Shown: positions 51,170 through 58,650 of the stretch, piece by piece
How the letters are laid out: every line of letters begins with the position of its first letter
Position numbering within the stretch: the stretch's first letter is position 1
From: JOPF136 sp963773835
GTDB taxonomy: Bacteria; Acidobacteriota; Terriglobia; Acidiferrales; UBA7541
NCBI GenBank assembly: GCA_963773835.1
Contig: CAVZCQ010000001.1
Coordinates: forward strand, 372,001 to 436,000
Direction of reading: 5' to 3'
Length of the DNA: 64,000 nt
The notes under the pieces: generated by a model
Databases searched by the model: none
Told to the model about the DNA's origin: nothing
The model's input: the letters and a program-made list of their open reading frames with translations, nothing else
Program-made: the position numbers and the translations under genes

Positions 51170-52080
51170 TATCCTGCAGACGCCGCACCGCTGACCACCT
51201 CGATGATCTCCTTGGTGATGGCGGCCTGGCGCACCTTGTTCATGTGCAGCGTCAGGCTGTCGATCAGGTCGGAGGCGTTCTTGGTGGCGGAGTCCATGGC
51301 CGTCATGCGCGCGGCATGCTCCGCCGCGGAGGACTCCAGCAGCGCGCGAAACAGCTCGGTCTCGACGTACCGGGGCACCAGGTGGTCGAAAATCTCCTGG
51401 GGCGGCTGCTCGTAGATGTAGTCCACCGGGACGGTTCGCGGAGGCGCGGCGGCTGCCTGGCCCCCGGCGGCCTTTTCGCCGCGGGGCGCCGCGACGACCT
51501 CCGCCGGGATGGGCAGCAAGCGGTTGACCACCAGCCGCTGCACCATCACGTTCTTGAATTCGTTGTAAATCAAATAGACGGCGTCGGTCTCGCCGCTGGT
51601 GTAGGCGGCGATGGCCAGCTCGGCCAGCTCCTTGGCGTTTTCGAATTTCACGTTCATGGTGGCGCCGATCATCTCCGCCTTGAGCGGCAGGCGCGTGCGG
51701 CGCATGGCGTCCCGGACGCGCTTGCCTACGACGACCAATTCGATCTTCTTGGACGCGTATTCACGCAGGAACTCCGAGGTCTTGCGCAGAACGTTGGAAT
51801 TGAAGGCGCCGCAGAGCCCGCGGTCGGCCGAAATCACCAGGGCCAGCACCTTCTGCTCTGGCCGAACGGCGAGCAATGGGTGCGCCGCGCGTTCCGGTTC
51901 CAGACGCCCCTCGGCCGACTGGAGCACGCGCAGGATCTGCCGGGCGTATGGCCGCGCCGCGAGCACGCGTTCCTGAGCCCGGCGCAGCCGCGCGGCAGCC
52001 ACGAACTTCATCGCCCGGGTAATCTGCTGCGTGTTCTTCACCGAGCGGATGCGGCGCCGGAAATCAATCAGGTTGGCCAT
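51169..52080 (-). CDS. atpG: ATP synthase F1 gamma subunit
   Basis: A 303-residue gamma subunit. The N-terminus is MANLIDFRRRIRSVKNTQQI and the C-terminal segment SLTLHMNKVRQAAITKEIIE is the conserved coiled coil. A central insertion of about 20 residues (AAPRGEKAAGGQAAAAPPRT) is a Pro/Ala-rich loop. It rotates within the F1 head. The S23 unit begins directly after its stop codon. Confidence 0.97.
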   Translation of the reverse strand: MANLIDFRRRIRSVKNTQQITRAMKFVAAARLRRAQERVLAARPYARQILRVLQSAEGRLEPERAAHPLLAVRPEQKVLALVISADRGLCGAFNSNVLRKTSEFLREYASKKIELVVVGKRVRDAMRRTRLPLKAEMIGATMNVKFENAKELAELAIAAYTSGETDAVYLIYNEFKNVMVQRLVVNRLLPIPAEVVAAPRGEKAAGGQAAAAPPRTVPVDYIYEQPPQEIFDHLVPRYVETELFRALLESSAAEHAARMTAMDSATKNASDLIDSLTLHMNKVRQAAITKEIIEVVSGAASAG

Positions 52081-52107
52081 GGGTCAGCGCTGTGCCTGCC
52101 TCCGGAG

Positions 52108-53637
52108 CTACGACGCGGCCGGAGAAGAGGCCACAAAGCGCTCCTTGAACGCCGCGAATACCTGCGCGGCTTCCTGCTTGATGGCGTCGTCCAGCGCCTT
52201 CTTCTCCCGCACTTTCTCGAGCAGCGGCTGGTGGTTCGTCTCCAGGAATTGGAGCAATTCGCTCTCGAAGCGGCTGACCTGGGAGACCTCCACGCCGTCG
52301 ATCAGGCCGCTCGATGCGGCCAGGATGACGAGCACCTGTTTTTCGATGGGCAGGGGCGCGAGCTGGCCCTGCTTCAGGATTTCAGTGAGGCGCTGGCCGC
52401 GGGCGAGCTGATCCTGGGTGGCCTTGTCCAACTCGGAGCCGAATTGCGCGAAGGCGGCAAGCTCGCGGTATTGGGCCATGTCCAATCGTAGAGCGCCGGC
52501 CACCTGGCGCATGGCCTTGATCTGGGCGTTGCCACCCACGCGGCTCACCGAAATGCCGACGTTGATGGCCGGGCGGATGCCGGCGTTGAACAGGTCGGCT
52601 TCCAGGTAGATCTGGCCGTCGGTGATGGAGATGACGTTGGTGGGGATGTAGGCGGAGACGTCGCCGGCCTGCGTTTCAATGACGGGCAGCGCGGTGAGCG
52701 AGCCGGCGCCGTTCTTGTCGTTCATCTTCGCCGCGCGCTCCAGCAGCCGCGAATGCAGGTAAAACACGTCGCCGGGGAACGCTTCCCGGCCGGGCGGGCG
52801 CCGCAGGAGCAGCGAGATTTCGCGATAGGCCTGGGCATGTTTGGAGAGGTCGTCGTAGAAGACGACGGCATGTTTGCCGTTGTCGCGGAAATATTCGCCC
52901 ATGGCACAGGCCGCGTAGGGCGCGATGTACTGCATCGAAGCGGGCTCGGAGGCCGAGGCGGCGACGACAATGGAATAGTCGATGGCCCCGGCATCCGTCA
53001 GCGTCTTCACCACCTGCGCGATCGTGGAGCGCTTTTGCCCGATGGCGCAGTAGATGCAGAACATGTCCAGGCCCTTCTGGTTCACGATGGTGTCCAGAAT
53101 GATGGCCGTCTTGCCCGTCTGCCGGTCCCCGATAATCAGCTCGCGCTGGCCGCGCCCGATGGGGATCATGGAATCAATGGCCTTGATGCCGGTCTGGAGC
53201 GGCTCGCGGACGGGCTGGCGCGCCACCACGCCGGGCGCCATGCGTTCCAGGGCGAAGCGTTCCTTGGACTCGATGGGGCCTTTGTCGTCCTGCGGGCGGC
53301 CCAGCGGGTCCACCACGCGGCCCACGATCTCCTGGCCCACGGGAACGGACATGATCGTGCCCGTGCGCTTCACCGTGTCGCCCTCCTCGATCTTCCAGTA
53401 CTCGCCGAGCAGCACCACGCCTACCTGGTCCTCCTCGAGGTTCAGGGCGATGCCGAACACGTCGTGGGGAAAGGAGAGCATCTCGCCGGACATGCAGCGT
53501 TCCAGGCCGTGGACGCGGGCGATGCCGTCGCCCACGGAGATCACCGAGCCGACCTCATCGACTTCGAGGGCCTGCTTGTAGCTCTGAATCTGTTCGCGGA
53601 GGAATTTGGCGATTTCGTCCGCTTTGATCGTGGGCAT
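52108..53637 (-). CDS. atpA: ATP synthase F1 alpha subunit
   Basis: A 509-residue regulatory/non-catalytic subunit. N-terminal MPTIKADEIAKFLREQIQSY binds delta. The P-loop is GDRQTGKTAII and the family signature follows (PAINVGISVSRVGGNAQ). It lies 9 bases after atpH with no sign of disruption. Confidence 0.98.
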   Translation of the reverse strand: MPTIKADEIAKFLREQIQSYKQALEVDEVGSVISVGDGIARVHGLERCMSGEMLSFPHDVFGIALNLEEDQVGVVLLGEYWKIEEGDTVKRTGTIMSVPVGQEIVGRVVDPLGRPQDDKGPIESKERFALERMAPGVVARQPVREPLQTGIKAIDSMIPIGRGQRELIIGDRQTGKTAIILDTIVNQKGLDMFCIYCAIGQKRSTIAQVVKTLTDAGAIDYSIVVAASASEPASMQYIAPYAACAMGEYFRDNGKHAVVFYDDLSKHAQAYREISLLLRRPPGREAFPGDVFYLHSRLLERAAKMNDKNGAGSLTALPVIETQAGDVSAYIPTNVISITDGQIYLEADLFNAGIRPAINVGISVSRVGGNAQIKAMRQVAGALRLDMAQYRELAAFAQFGSELDKATQDQLARGQRLTEILKQGQLAPLPIEKQVLVILAASSGLIDGVEVSQVSRFESELLQFLETNHQPLLEKVREKKALDDAIKQEAAQVFAAFKERFVASSPAAS

Positions 53638-53646
53638 GCGCCGCTC

Positions 53647-54183
53647 CTACTCCCGGGTGAGGCGCGCGGCCATCCGGTCGAGCTGCGCGCGCACCGAACC
53701 GTCGTAAATCGTGGATCCCACGCGCACCACCAGCCCCCCCACCAGCGAGGGGTCCACGGCGTAATGCGCCTCGATTTTCTTGCCGGTCAGCGATTCCAGC
53801 GAGCCGGCCAGTTTCTGCTTCTGCGGAGCCGAAAGCTCGCGGGCCGAGGTGACCGCGGCTTCGGCCACGCCCAGGCGCTCGAGCAGCGCGGTCTCGAATT
53901 CCCGCGCGATCTCCTGGAGCATGTGCGTGCGGCGATGGTCCACCAGCACAAAGAGAAAATTCCGCAACTGCTCGCTGGCGCCCATCCGTGCGGCCAGTTT
54001 TCCGAGCAAATCCTTCTTGCTTTCGCGCGGGATGGCGGGCGAATCCAGGAAGTTGCGCAAGTCAGCGGAGCCCGCGGCCAGTCCGGCGAACGCATGCACC
54101 TCCTGCCGCAGCGTTTCCGGATTGCCGGAAGCGATGGCCACGTCGGCGAGCGCGCCGGCGTATTGTCCGCTGACCGATCTCAA
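53647..54183 (-). CDS. atpH: ATP synthase F1 delta subunit
   Basis: A 178-residue peripheral-stalk protein starting at TTG. GGGAGG five bases upstream supports the TTG. The N-terminus MRSVSGQYAGALADVAIASG (read as Met at TTG) and the C-terminal KIEAHYAVDPSLVGGLVVRVG are family hallmarks. The TTG overlaps the atpF stop, giving translational coupling. Without the TTG the helical N-domain would be truncated. Confidence 0.95.
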   Translation of the reverse strand: MRSVSGQYAGALADVAIASGNPETLRQEVHAFAGLAAGSADLRNFLDSPAIPRESKKDLLGKLAARMGASEQLRNFLFVLVDHRRTHMLQEIAREFETALLERLGVAEAAVTSARELSAPQKQKLAGSLESLTGKKIEAHYAVDPSLVGGLVVRVGSTIYDGSVRAQLDRMAARLTRE

Positions 54184-54779
54184 TTGGGCCTCCCGGCCTG
54201 CCGGCTGGGGAGGGCCAGTTCGCCCAGGAAGACGGCAAACATGCCCTCGTCCGCGGCAGGAGTGATCTCGGTGCGGAGGAGCGCTTCGGCGCATTCGATG
54301 GAGAGGCGCGTGGCGAAGGCGCGAAGCTGGGTGCGGGCAGTGCGGCGGGCGGCCTCCACTTCCAGGTGTGCGGAGTGCTCGATTTTGGCCGCATCGTGCC
54401 TGGCGGCCGCATGGATGCGCGCGACCTCGGCCTCGGCATCGCGGCGAGCGGCGGCGCGCATCTGGTCGATCTCCGCGGCCAGGCTGGCCAGCCGCTGCTC
54501 GGCCTCGCGCCGCTGTGCATCGGCTTGCGCCTTCACTTTCGCCGCTTCTTGAATCGCGGCGGTAATCTGCCGGGCGCGCGCGGCGAAATACCCGGGAGCC
54601 TTCTTCACCAGAAGCCACACCACCAACCCCGCCACGATGGCGAAGTTGAGCCATTGGAACAGCGAGGTGAGCTCCGTGGCATCTCCGCCTTCCTCGGCCG
54701 CAAACACAGGATGGACCGCCAGCAAAACCAGGCCGCAGGCCGCCAGCAGCGCCAGGACGGGAGTGCGAAATCGCTTCAC
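54180..54779 (-). CDS. atpF: ATP synthase Fo b subunit
   Basis: A 199-residue protein with an N-terminal hydrophobic segment typical of a signal peptide, a second membrane helix (FQWLNFAIVAGLVVWLLV, about 41-58) and a long charged helix forming the stator stalk. It overlaps atpF' by four bases and atpH by four bases. A cleavable signal before the b subunit helix is seen in some phyla; cleavage here is inference. Confidence 0.93.
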   Translation of the reverse strand: MKRFRTPVLALLAACGLVLLAVHPVFAAEEGGDATELTSLFQWLNFAIVAGLVVWLLVKKAPGYFAARARQITAAIQEAAKVKAQADAQRREAEQRLASLAAEIDQMRAAARRDAEAEVARIHAAARHDAAKIEHSAHLEVEAARRTARTQLRAFATRLSIECAEALLRTEITPAADEGMFAVFLGELALPSRQAGRPN

Positions 54780-55261
54780 GACGTACCTCGCGGTCCCGAA
54801 GCTTCGGGAGGGGGTGCGGGGCCGCGGCCGGCCAGCAGGGCGCGGGCAATTTCGCCGCCCATGAGGCCGCTTTCGTGTTCGAGCTGCTTGCGGGCGACGG
54901 CCACTTCCGAGTCGAGCGCGGCCTTCTGAGCGTGCACGAAGGCGGTAGCATTCTCGCGGGCGGCGTGGATTACTCCCATGCGCGCGTCGAGCGCCTTGCG
55001 CCGCTCAGCTTCCTGCTCCGCATGGAATTCCAGGCGGGCCTTGCGAAGGGCGGACTCGTATTCGTCCCGGGCCTTTTTAGCTGCCGCCGTGCTCTCCTCG
55101 GCTTCCCGCCGTGCGCCTTCCGTGCGCCGGGCGCGTTCCTCCAGCGCGTGTATCAAAGGCCCGAAAAACTGGCTGCGCAGGAAGAAATAGAAAAGGAAGA
55201 CGAGAATAACGGTCGGAATGGCCTCGAGGAAGAGACCCTTGAGTTGTTCCATCAACCCCAT
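54776..55261 (-). CDS. ATP synthase Fo b' subunit
   Basis: A 161-residue second stator protein. A membrane helix (AIPTVILVFLFYFFLRSQFF, about residues 14-33) precedes a long charged coiled coil. The two b-type genes in tandem imply a b/b' heterodimer as in photosynthetic and some other bacteria. The last residues are encoded through a TCCCGAAGCTTCGGGA palindrome. It is the first gene of the operon. Subunits a and c are not encoded here. Confidence 0.9.
   Translation of the reverse strand: MGLMEQLKGLFLEAIPTVILVFLFYFFLRSQFFGPLIHALEERARRTEGARREAEESTAAAKKARDEYESALRKARLEFHAEQEAERRKALDARMGVIHAARENATAFVHAQKAALDSEVAVARKQLEHESGLMGGEIARALLAGRGPAPPPEASGPRGTS
54794..54809. repeat. 16-bp palindrome inside the b' coding region
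   Basis: TCCCGAAGCTTCGGGA, a perfect palindrome, encodes residues near the b' C-terminus. Confidence 0.65.
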
Positions 55262-55564
55262 ATGGTAGGGCCCAAAACTCCACTCCTGTCTGTTGGTCCC
55301 GGTCCCAGGTCAGAGGATTGCCTTCACCGGGGAAAAGGCGCCAACCCCAATGCAATCCGCGAAGACCAGGCAGAGCGGGTTTTATAGCATCCCCGGCGCG
55401 CGGGGTCAACGACCGGCGAGACGCGTCACGGCGCCTCGGGCGGCCCACACTGCGGCTGCGGCCGGAACAGCGCAGGCGCGCGCGGGTTCCGGAGCGCGTT
55501 CAACCGACGCAGGGCTGCCGGGCCTGGTTGACCCGCGCATGCTGTGGCGATAGATTCGTGCGTG
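55262..55564. other. Divergent region between ATP synthase operon and rhodanese gene
   Basis: It contains the ATP synthase promoter. The leader on the minus strand can form a small hairpin (GCCTT with AAGGC). No gene is supported. Confidence 0.45.
55381..55409 (-). promoter_or_regulatory. Sigma70-type promoter of the ATP synthase operon
   Basis: On the minus strand TTGACC (55409-55404) and TATAAA (55386-55381) are separated by exactly 17 bases, each matching the consensus at five of six positions. The leader to the first gene is about 110 bases. Confidence 0.75.
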
Positions 55565-56095
55565 ATGATGGCTCGTAAACTGCTTGTCGTCGCCGGTGCC
55601 TTCACTGTCGCTGGCACGCTCCTTGCGGCCTTAGGCGCTGGCCGGACCCTCTGGAGCCGCGTTTCCGGCGGTCCACCGGATGCGCCCCGGTCCCAGCCCG
55701 ATAGCGCGCAGCAGCCCGTGCCCAGCACAGCGGTCATCGAGCCGGAGGAACTCGTTCGAATCCTTCAATCGCGCTCGGGGGAGAAGCCGCTCATCTTGCA
55801 GGTCGGCTTCCGTTTCCTCTACAAATCGGCGCACATCCCCGGCGCGGAATATATCGGACCCGCTTCGAAGGAGGAAGGTCTGCGCCAATTGCGCCAGCGC
55901 GTGGCCCCGCTCACCCACAGCAGGTCCATCGTTCTCTATTGCGGCTGCTGCCCCTGGTCTCGGTGCCCCAACGTCAAGCCAGCCTATGAAGCCCTTCACA
56001 GCATGGGCTTCACGAACGTGAAAGTGCTCCGCATCGAGGAGAATTTCGGAACCGACTGGGTATCCAAGAGCTATCCGACTGCCAAGGGAGAATAG
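55565..56095 (+). CDS. Membrane-anchored rhodanese-domain protein
   Basis: A 176-residue protein with an N-terminal hydrophobic segment (LLVVAGAFTVAGTLLAALGA) followed by a rhodanese-like domain. The active-site loop reads YCGCCPWSRCPN, with Cys in the expected place (CxxCPW form) plus extra cysteines. HIPGAEYIGP is typical of the fold. It may transfer sulfur or reduce thiols outside the membrane. A second ATG one codon on is possible; the earlier GTG was not preferred. Confidence 0.82.
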   Translation: MMARKLLVVAGAFTVAGTLLAALGAGRTLWSRVSGGPPDAPRSQPDSAQQPVPSTAVIEPEELVRILQSRSGEKPLILQVGFRFLYKSAHIPGAEYIGPASKEEGLRQLRQRVAPLTHSRSIVLYCGCCPWSRCPNVKPAYEALHSMGFTNVKVLRIEENFGTDWVSKSYPTAKGE

Positions 56096-56284
56096 CCGCC
56101 GCCTGGATTGCGGCGCGCTTTCGGCCAGCCCCGGCGCGCATCCGGTTGCCGCGGTTGCGGGCTGCGCGCACGGGCTGATAGACTGGCTATTCTTGTCTGC
56201 ATCAGTTCGCGGCGCCGTGGTACGCGGCTTGCGATTTTCCTTTGGGCACGGCCACGGGCTCCGGCGTTTGGGGGGAGGGGCGGG

Positions 56285-57682
56285 TTGGCCAAATACGACC
56301 TGGCAATCATCGGCAGCGGTCCGGGTGGATATGTGGCAGCCATCCGGGCCGGGCAGCTCGGGCTCAAGACCGTGGTCGTCGAAAAAGACCCCCCGCTCGG
56401 CGGCACCTGCCTCCTCATCGGCTGCATTCCCACCAAGGTGCTCCTGCATCACGCCGAACTCTACGATCACTTCAAGCGCGCCGAGGAATTCGGCTTTGAA
56501 GTCAAAGATGTGAAAATCAACTGGCCCGCCATCCTCGCCCGCAAAGACAAAATCATCACCAAGCACTCCAAAGGCATTGAGTTTCTTTTCAAGAAGAACA
56601 AAGTCGAGCGGGTGCAGGGATTCGGGCGGCTCGCCGGCCCCGGCCGCGTCTCGGTGGAAAAGGACGGGAAGAGCACCGAAATCGAGGCCGCCAACATCCT
56701 GCTGTCCACGGGCAGCGATGCCCGTTCGCTCCCCGGCGTCGAAATCGACGGCAAAGTCGTTCTGACCAACCGCGAAATCCTGTCGCTCCCGGCCATTCCC
56801 AAAACCATGGTCGTGGTCGGCTCGGGCGCAGTGGGCTCCGAATTCGCCTCCATCTACAATTCGTTCGGCACCCAAATCACGCTTCTCGAAATGCTCCCGC
56901 GCATCGTTCCGCTGGAAGACGAAGAGATTTCCGCCGAACTGGCCAAGGCGTTCAAGAAGAAGGGCATCCAAATCGAGACGGGCGCGAAGGTTGCCGCCGT
57001 CAAGAAAGACGCGAAGTGCGCCACGGTCAGCTACACGGACAAGGACGGAAAATCCCAGTCGGTCACGGCCGAAAAAATCCTGATGGCCGTCGGCCGCCGC
57101 CCCGTCACCGAGGGCATCCATCTGGAAAAGACGCGCGCCCGCGTGGAACGCGGTTTCCTGCACGTCGGTCCCTATCAGGAGACGGACGAGCCCGGCCTGT
57201 ACGCCATCGGCGACATCGTGGCGGGGATGCCGCAACTGGCGCACGCGGCCTCGATGGAAGGGATCGTCGCCGTGACGCACATTGCCGGCCGGCCCACGCA
57301 GCCCGTGGACCGCGCGCGAATCCCCAACTGCACCTACTGCGAGCCTCAGATCGGCTCCGTGGGTCTGACCGAGCGCGCCGCGCGCGAAGCCGGCCACGCC
57401 GTGAAGGTGGGCAAATTTCCGTTCCTGGGCAACAGCAAAGCCACCATTCTGGGCGCGCATGAAGGATTCGTGAAGGTCGTCGCGGACGAAAAATACGGCG
57501 AAATCCTCGGCGTGCACATCCTCGGCCCGCTGGCCACGGAGGTCATCGCGGAAGCCGTAACCGCATTGCAGCTCGAAGGCACCGTGGACGACATGATGGC
57601 CATGATCCACGCGCATCCCACGGTGTGGGAAGCGCTGGCCGATGGATTCAACGCCGTGCGGGGAATGTCCATCAATGCGTAA
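56285..57682 (+). CDS. lpdA: Dihydrolipoamide dehydrogenase (E3)
   Basis: A 465-residue FAD disulfide reductase starting at TTG with GGGGAGGGG upstream. N-terminal YDLAIIGSGPGGYVAAIRA, redox disulfide GGTCLLIGCIPTK, NAD motif VVGSGAVGSEFASI and C-terminal HAHPTVWEAL (catalytic His/Glu) are present. It reoxidises the lipoyl groups of the 2-oxoacid dehydrogenase encoded downstream. The lipB gene follows. Confidence 0.97.
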   Translation: MAKYDLAIIGSGPGGYVAAIRAGQLGLKTVVVEKDPPLGGTCLLIGCIPTKVLLHHAELYDHFKRAEEFGFEVKDVKINWPAILARKDKIITKHSKGIEFLFKKNKVERVQGFGRLAGPGRVSVEKDGKSTEIEAANILLSTGSDARSLPGVEIDGKVVLTNREILSLPAIPKTMVVVGSGAVGSEFASIYNSFGTQITLLEMLPRIVPLEDEEISAELAKAFKKKGIQIETGAKVAAVKKDAKCATVSYTDKDGKSQSVTAEKILMAVGRRPVTEGIHLEKTRARVERGFLHVGPYQETDEPGLYAIGDIVAGMPQLAHAASMEGIVAVTHIAGRPTQPVDRARIPNCTYCEPQIGSVGLTERAAREAGHAVKVGKFPFLGNSKATILGAHEGFVKVVADEKYGEILGVHILGPLATEVIAEAVTALQLEGTVDDMMAMIHAHPTVWEALADGFNAVRGMSINA

Positions 57683-57699
57683 AAGCGAAATTGGAAGCC

Positions 57700-57755
57700 C
57701 GAAACTCGCAAGAGCAGACCCACGACCGGCCTTTCCGGCCGAATTTCGAGTTTCG
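57700..57755. repeat. Composite inverted repeat between lpd and lipB
   Basis: CGAAACTCG and CGAGTTTCG are 9-bp outer arms around an inner hairpin CGGCC-TTTCC-GGCCG. The sequence GCGAAACTCGAA also occurs at 31811. It may be transcribed but lacks a T-run. Confidence 0.55.
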
Positions 57756-57778
57756 CCTTTCTCCCGCAGGAGAACTGA

Positions 57779-58549
57779 GTGACGCCGCAGACGCCAAAAT
57801 CCGGCTGGGTCGTCGAATTGGGAGTCGTGCCCTACGCCGATTCGCTGGCGCTTCAGCAGCGGCTCGTGGCCGCGCGCCAGGCCGGCGCTGCGCCGGACGT
57901 CCTGCTGCTCTGCCAGCATCCCCACGTCATCACCCAGGGACGCAACGGCCGGCGCGAGCATCTGCTGGGCTCCGGGCGCGTCCTCGAACAGATGGGCGTG
58001 GAATTTTTCGACACGCGCCGCGGAGGCGACGTGACCTATCACGGCCCGGGCCAACTCGTCGCCTATCCCATCTTCGATCTCTCCAGCCATCGCCGCGACC
58101 TGGTCTGGTTCGTCCGCCGGCTGGAAGAGACCATGATCTCCGCTTCGGTCGAAATGGGCGTTCCGGCGGAAACCCTGCTGCCGAACTGGGAAGGGAAGAC
58201 CGGCGTGTGGGTCCGCCGCACCGGTCTCCCGCCCGGATTTCCCCCGGCAAAACTCGGCGCCATCGGGGTGCACGTGAGCCGCTGGGTCACCTCCCACGGC
58301 CTGGCTTGGAACGTCTCGACGGATCTCCGCTATTTCGATTTGATCGTGCCCTGCGGCATCGCCGGCTGCCGCGCCACGTCCCTCGAGCAACTGCTGGGCC
58401 GCGCCGTGGATTTCGGCGCGGCGTCGCGTGCGCTGGCGCGGCACATGGCTGGAGTTTTCGGTCTCACGCTCGAAGAAATCTCTGCCGCGGAATTGTCTAT
58501 GCGGCTGGAAGAATGTGAAACACACGCTCACGCGCTTGCGACCGGGTAG
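57779..58549 (+). CDS. lipB: Lipoyl(octanoyl) transferase LipB
   Basis: A 256-residue enzyme starting at GTG. RRGGDVTYHGPGQLVAYPI is the signature, KLGAIGVHVSRWVTSHG holds the catalytic Lys, and VPCGIAGCRATS the Cys. It moves octanoate from acyl carrier protein to E2 lipoyl domains. Its stop codon TAG lies within the GTAG of a 28-bp perfect palindrome. Its placement between E3 and E1 is sensible for supplying the complex. Confidence 0.96.
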   Translation: MTPQTPKSGWVVELGVVPYADSLALQQRLVAARQAGAAPDVLLLCQHPHVITQGRNGRREHLLGSGRVLEQMGVEFFDTRRGGDVTYHGPGQLVAYPIFDLSSHRRDLVWFVRRLEETMISASVEMGVPAETLLPNWEGKTGVWVRRTGLPPGFPPAKLGAIGVHVSRWVTSHGLAWNVSTDLRYFDLIVPCGIAGCRATSLEQLLGRAVDFGAASRALARHMAGVFGLTLEEISAAELSMRLEECETHAHALATG

Positions 58550-58573
58550 GGGCACGACATGTCGTGCCCCTAC
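58546..58573. repeat. Perfect palindrome at the lipB stop codon
   Basis: A 28-bp exact palindrome whose left half is GTAGGGGCACGACA. It begins with GTAG and ends with CTAC, and its TAG supplies the lipB stop. Confidence 0.85.
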
Positions 58574-58650
58574 GATCGACACGCAGTCCATGGACGGGAA
58601 AGTACAAAGCGTAAGATGCAATCTCTGAGATTGCCGAAGACGAGGTTCTG

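Noticed and set aside
52753..54552. A 599-residue plus-strand frame opposite atpA, atpH and atpF
   Set aside because: It overlaps three certain ATP synthase genes and has no domain.
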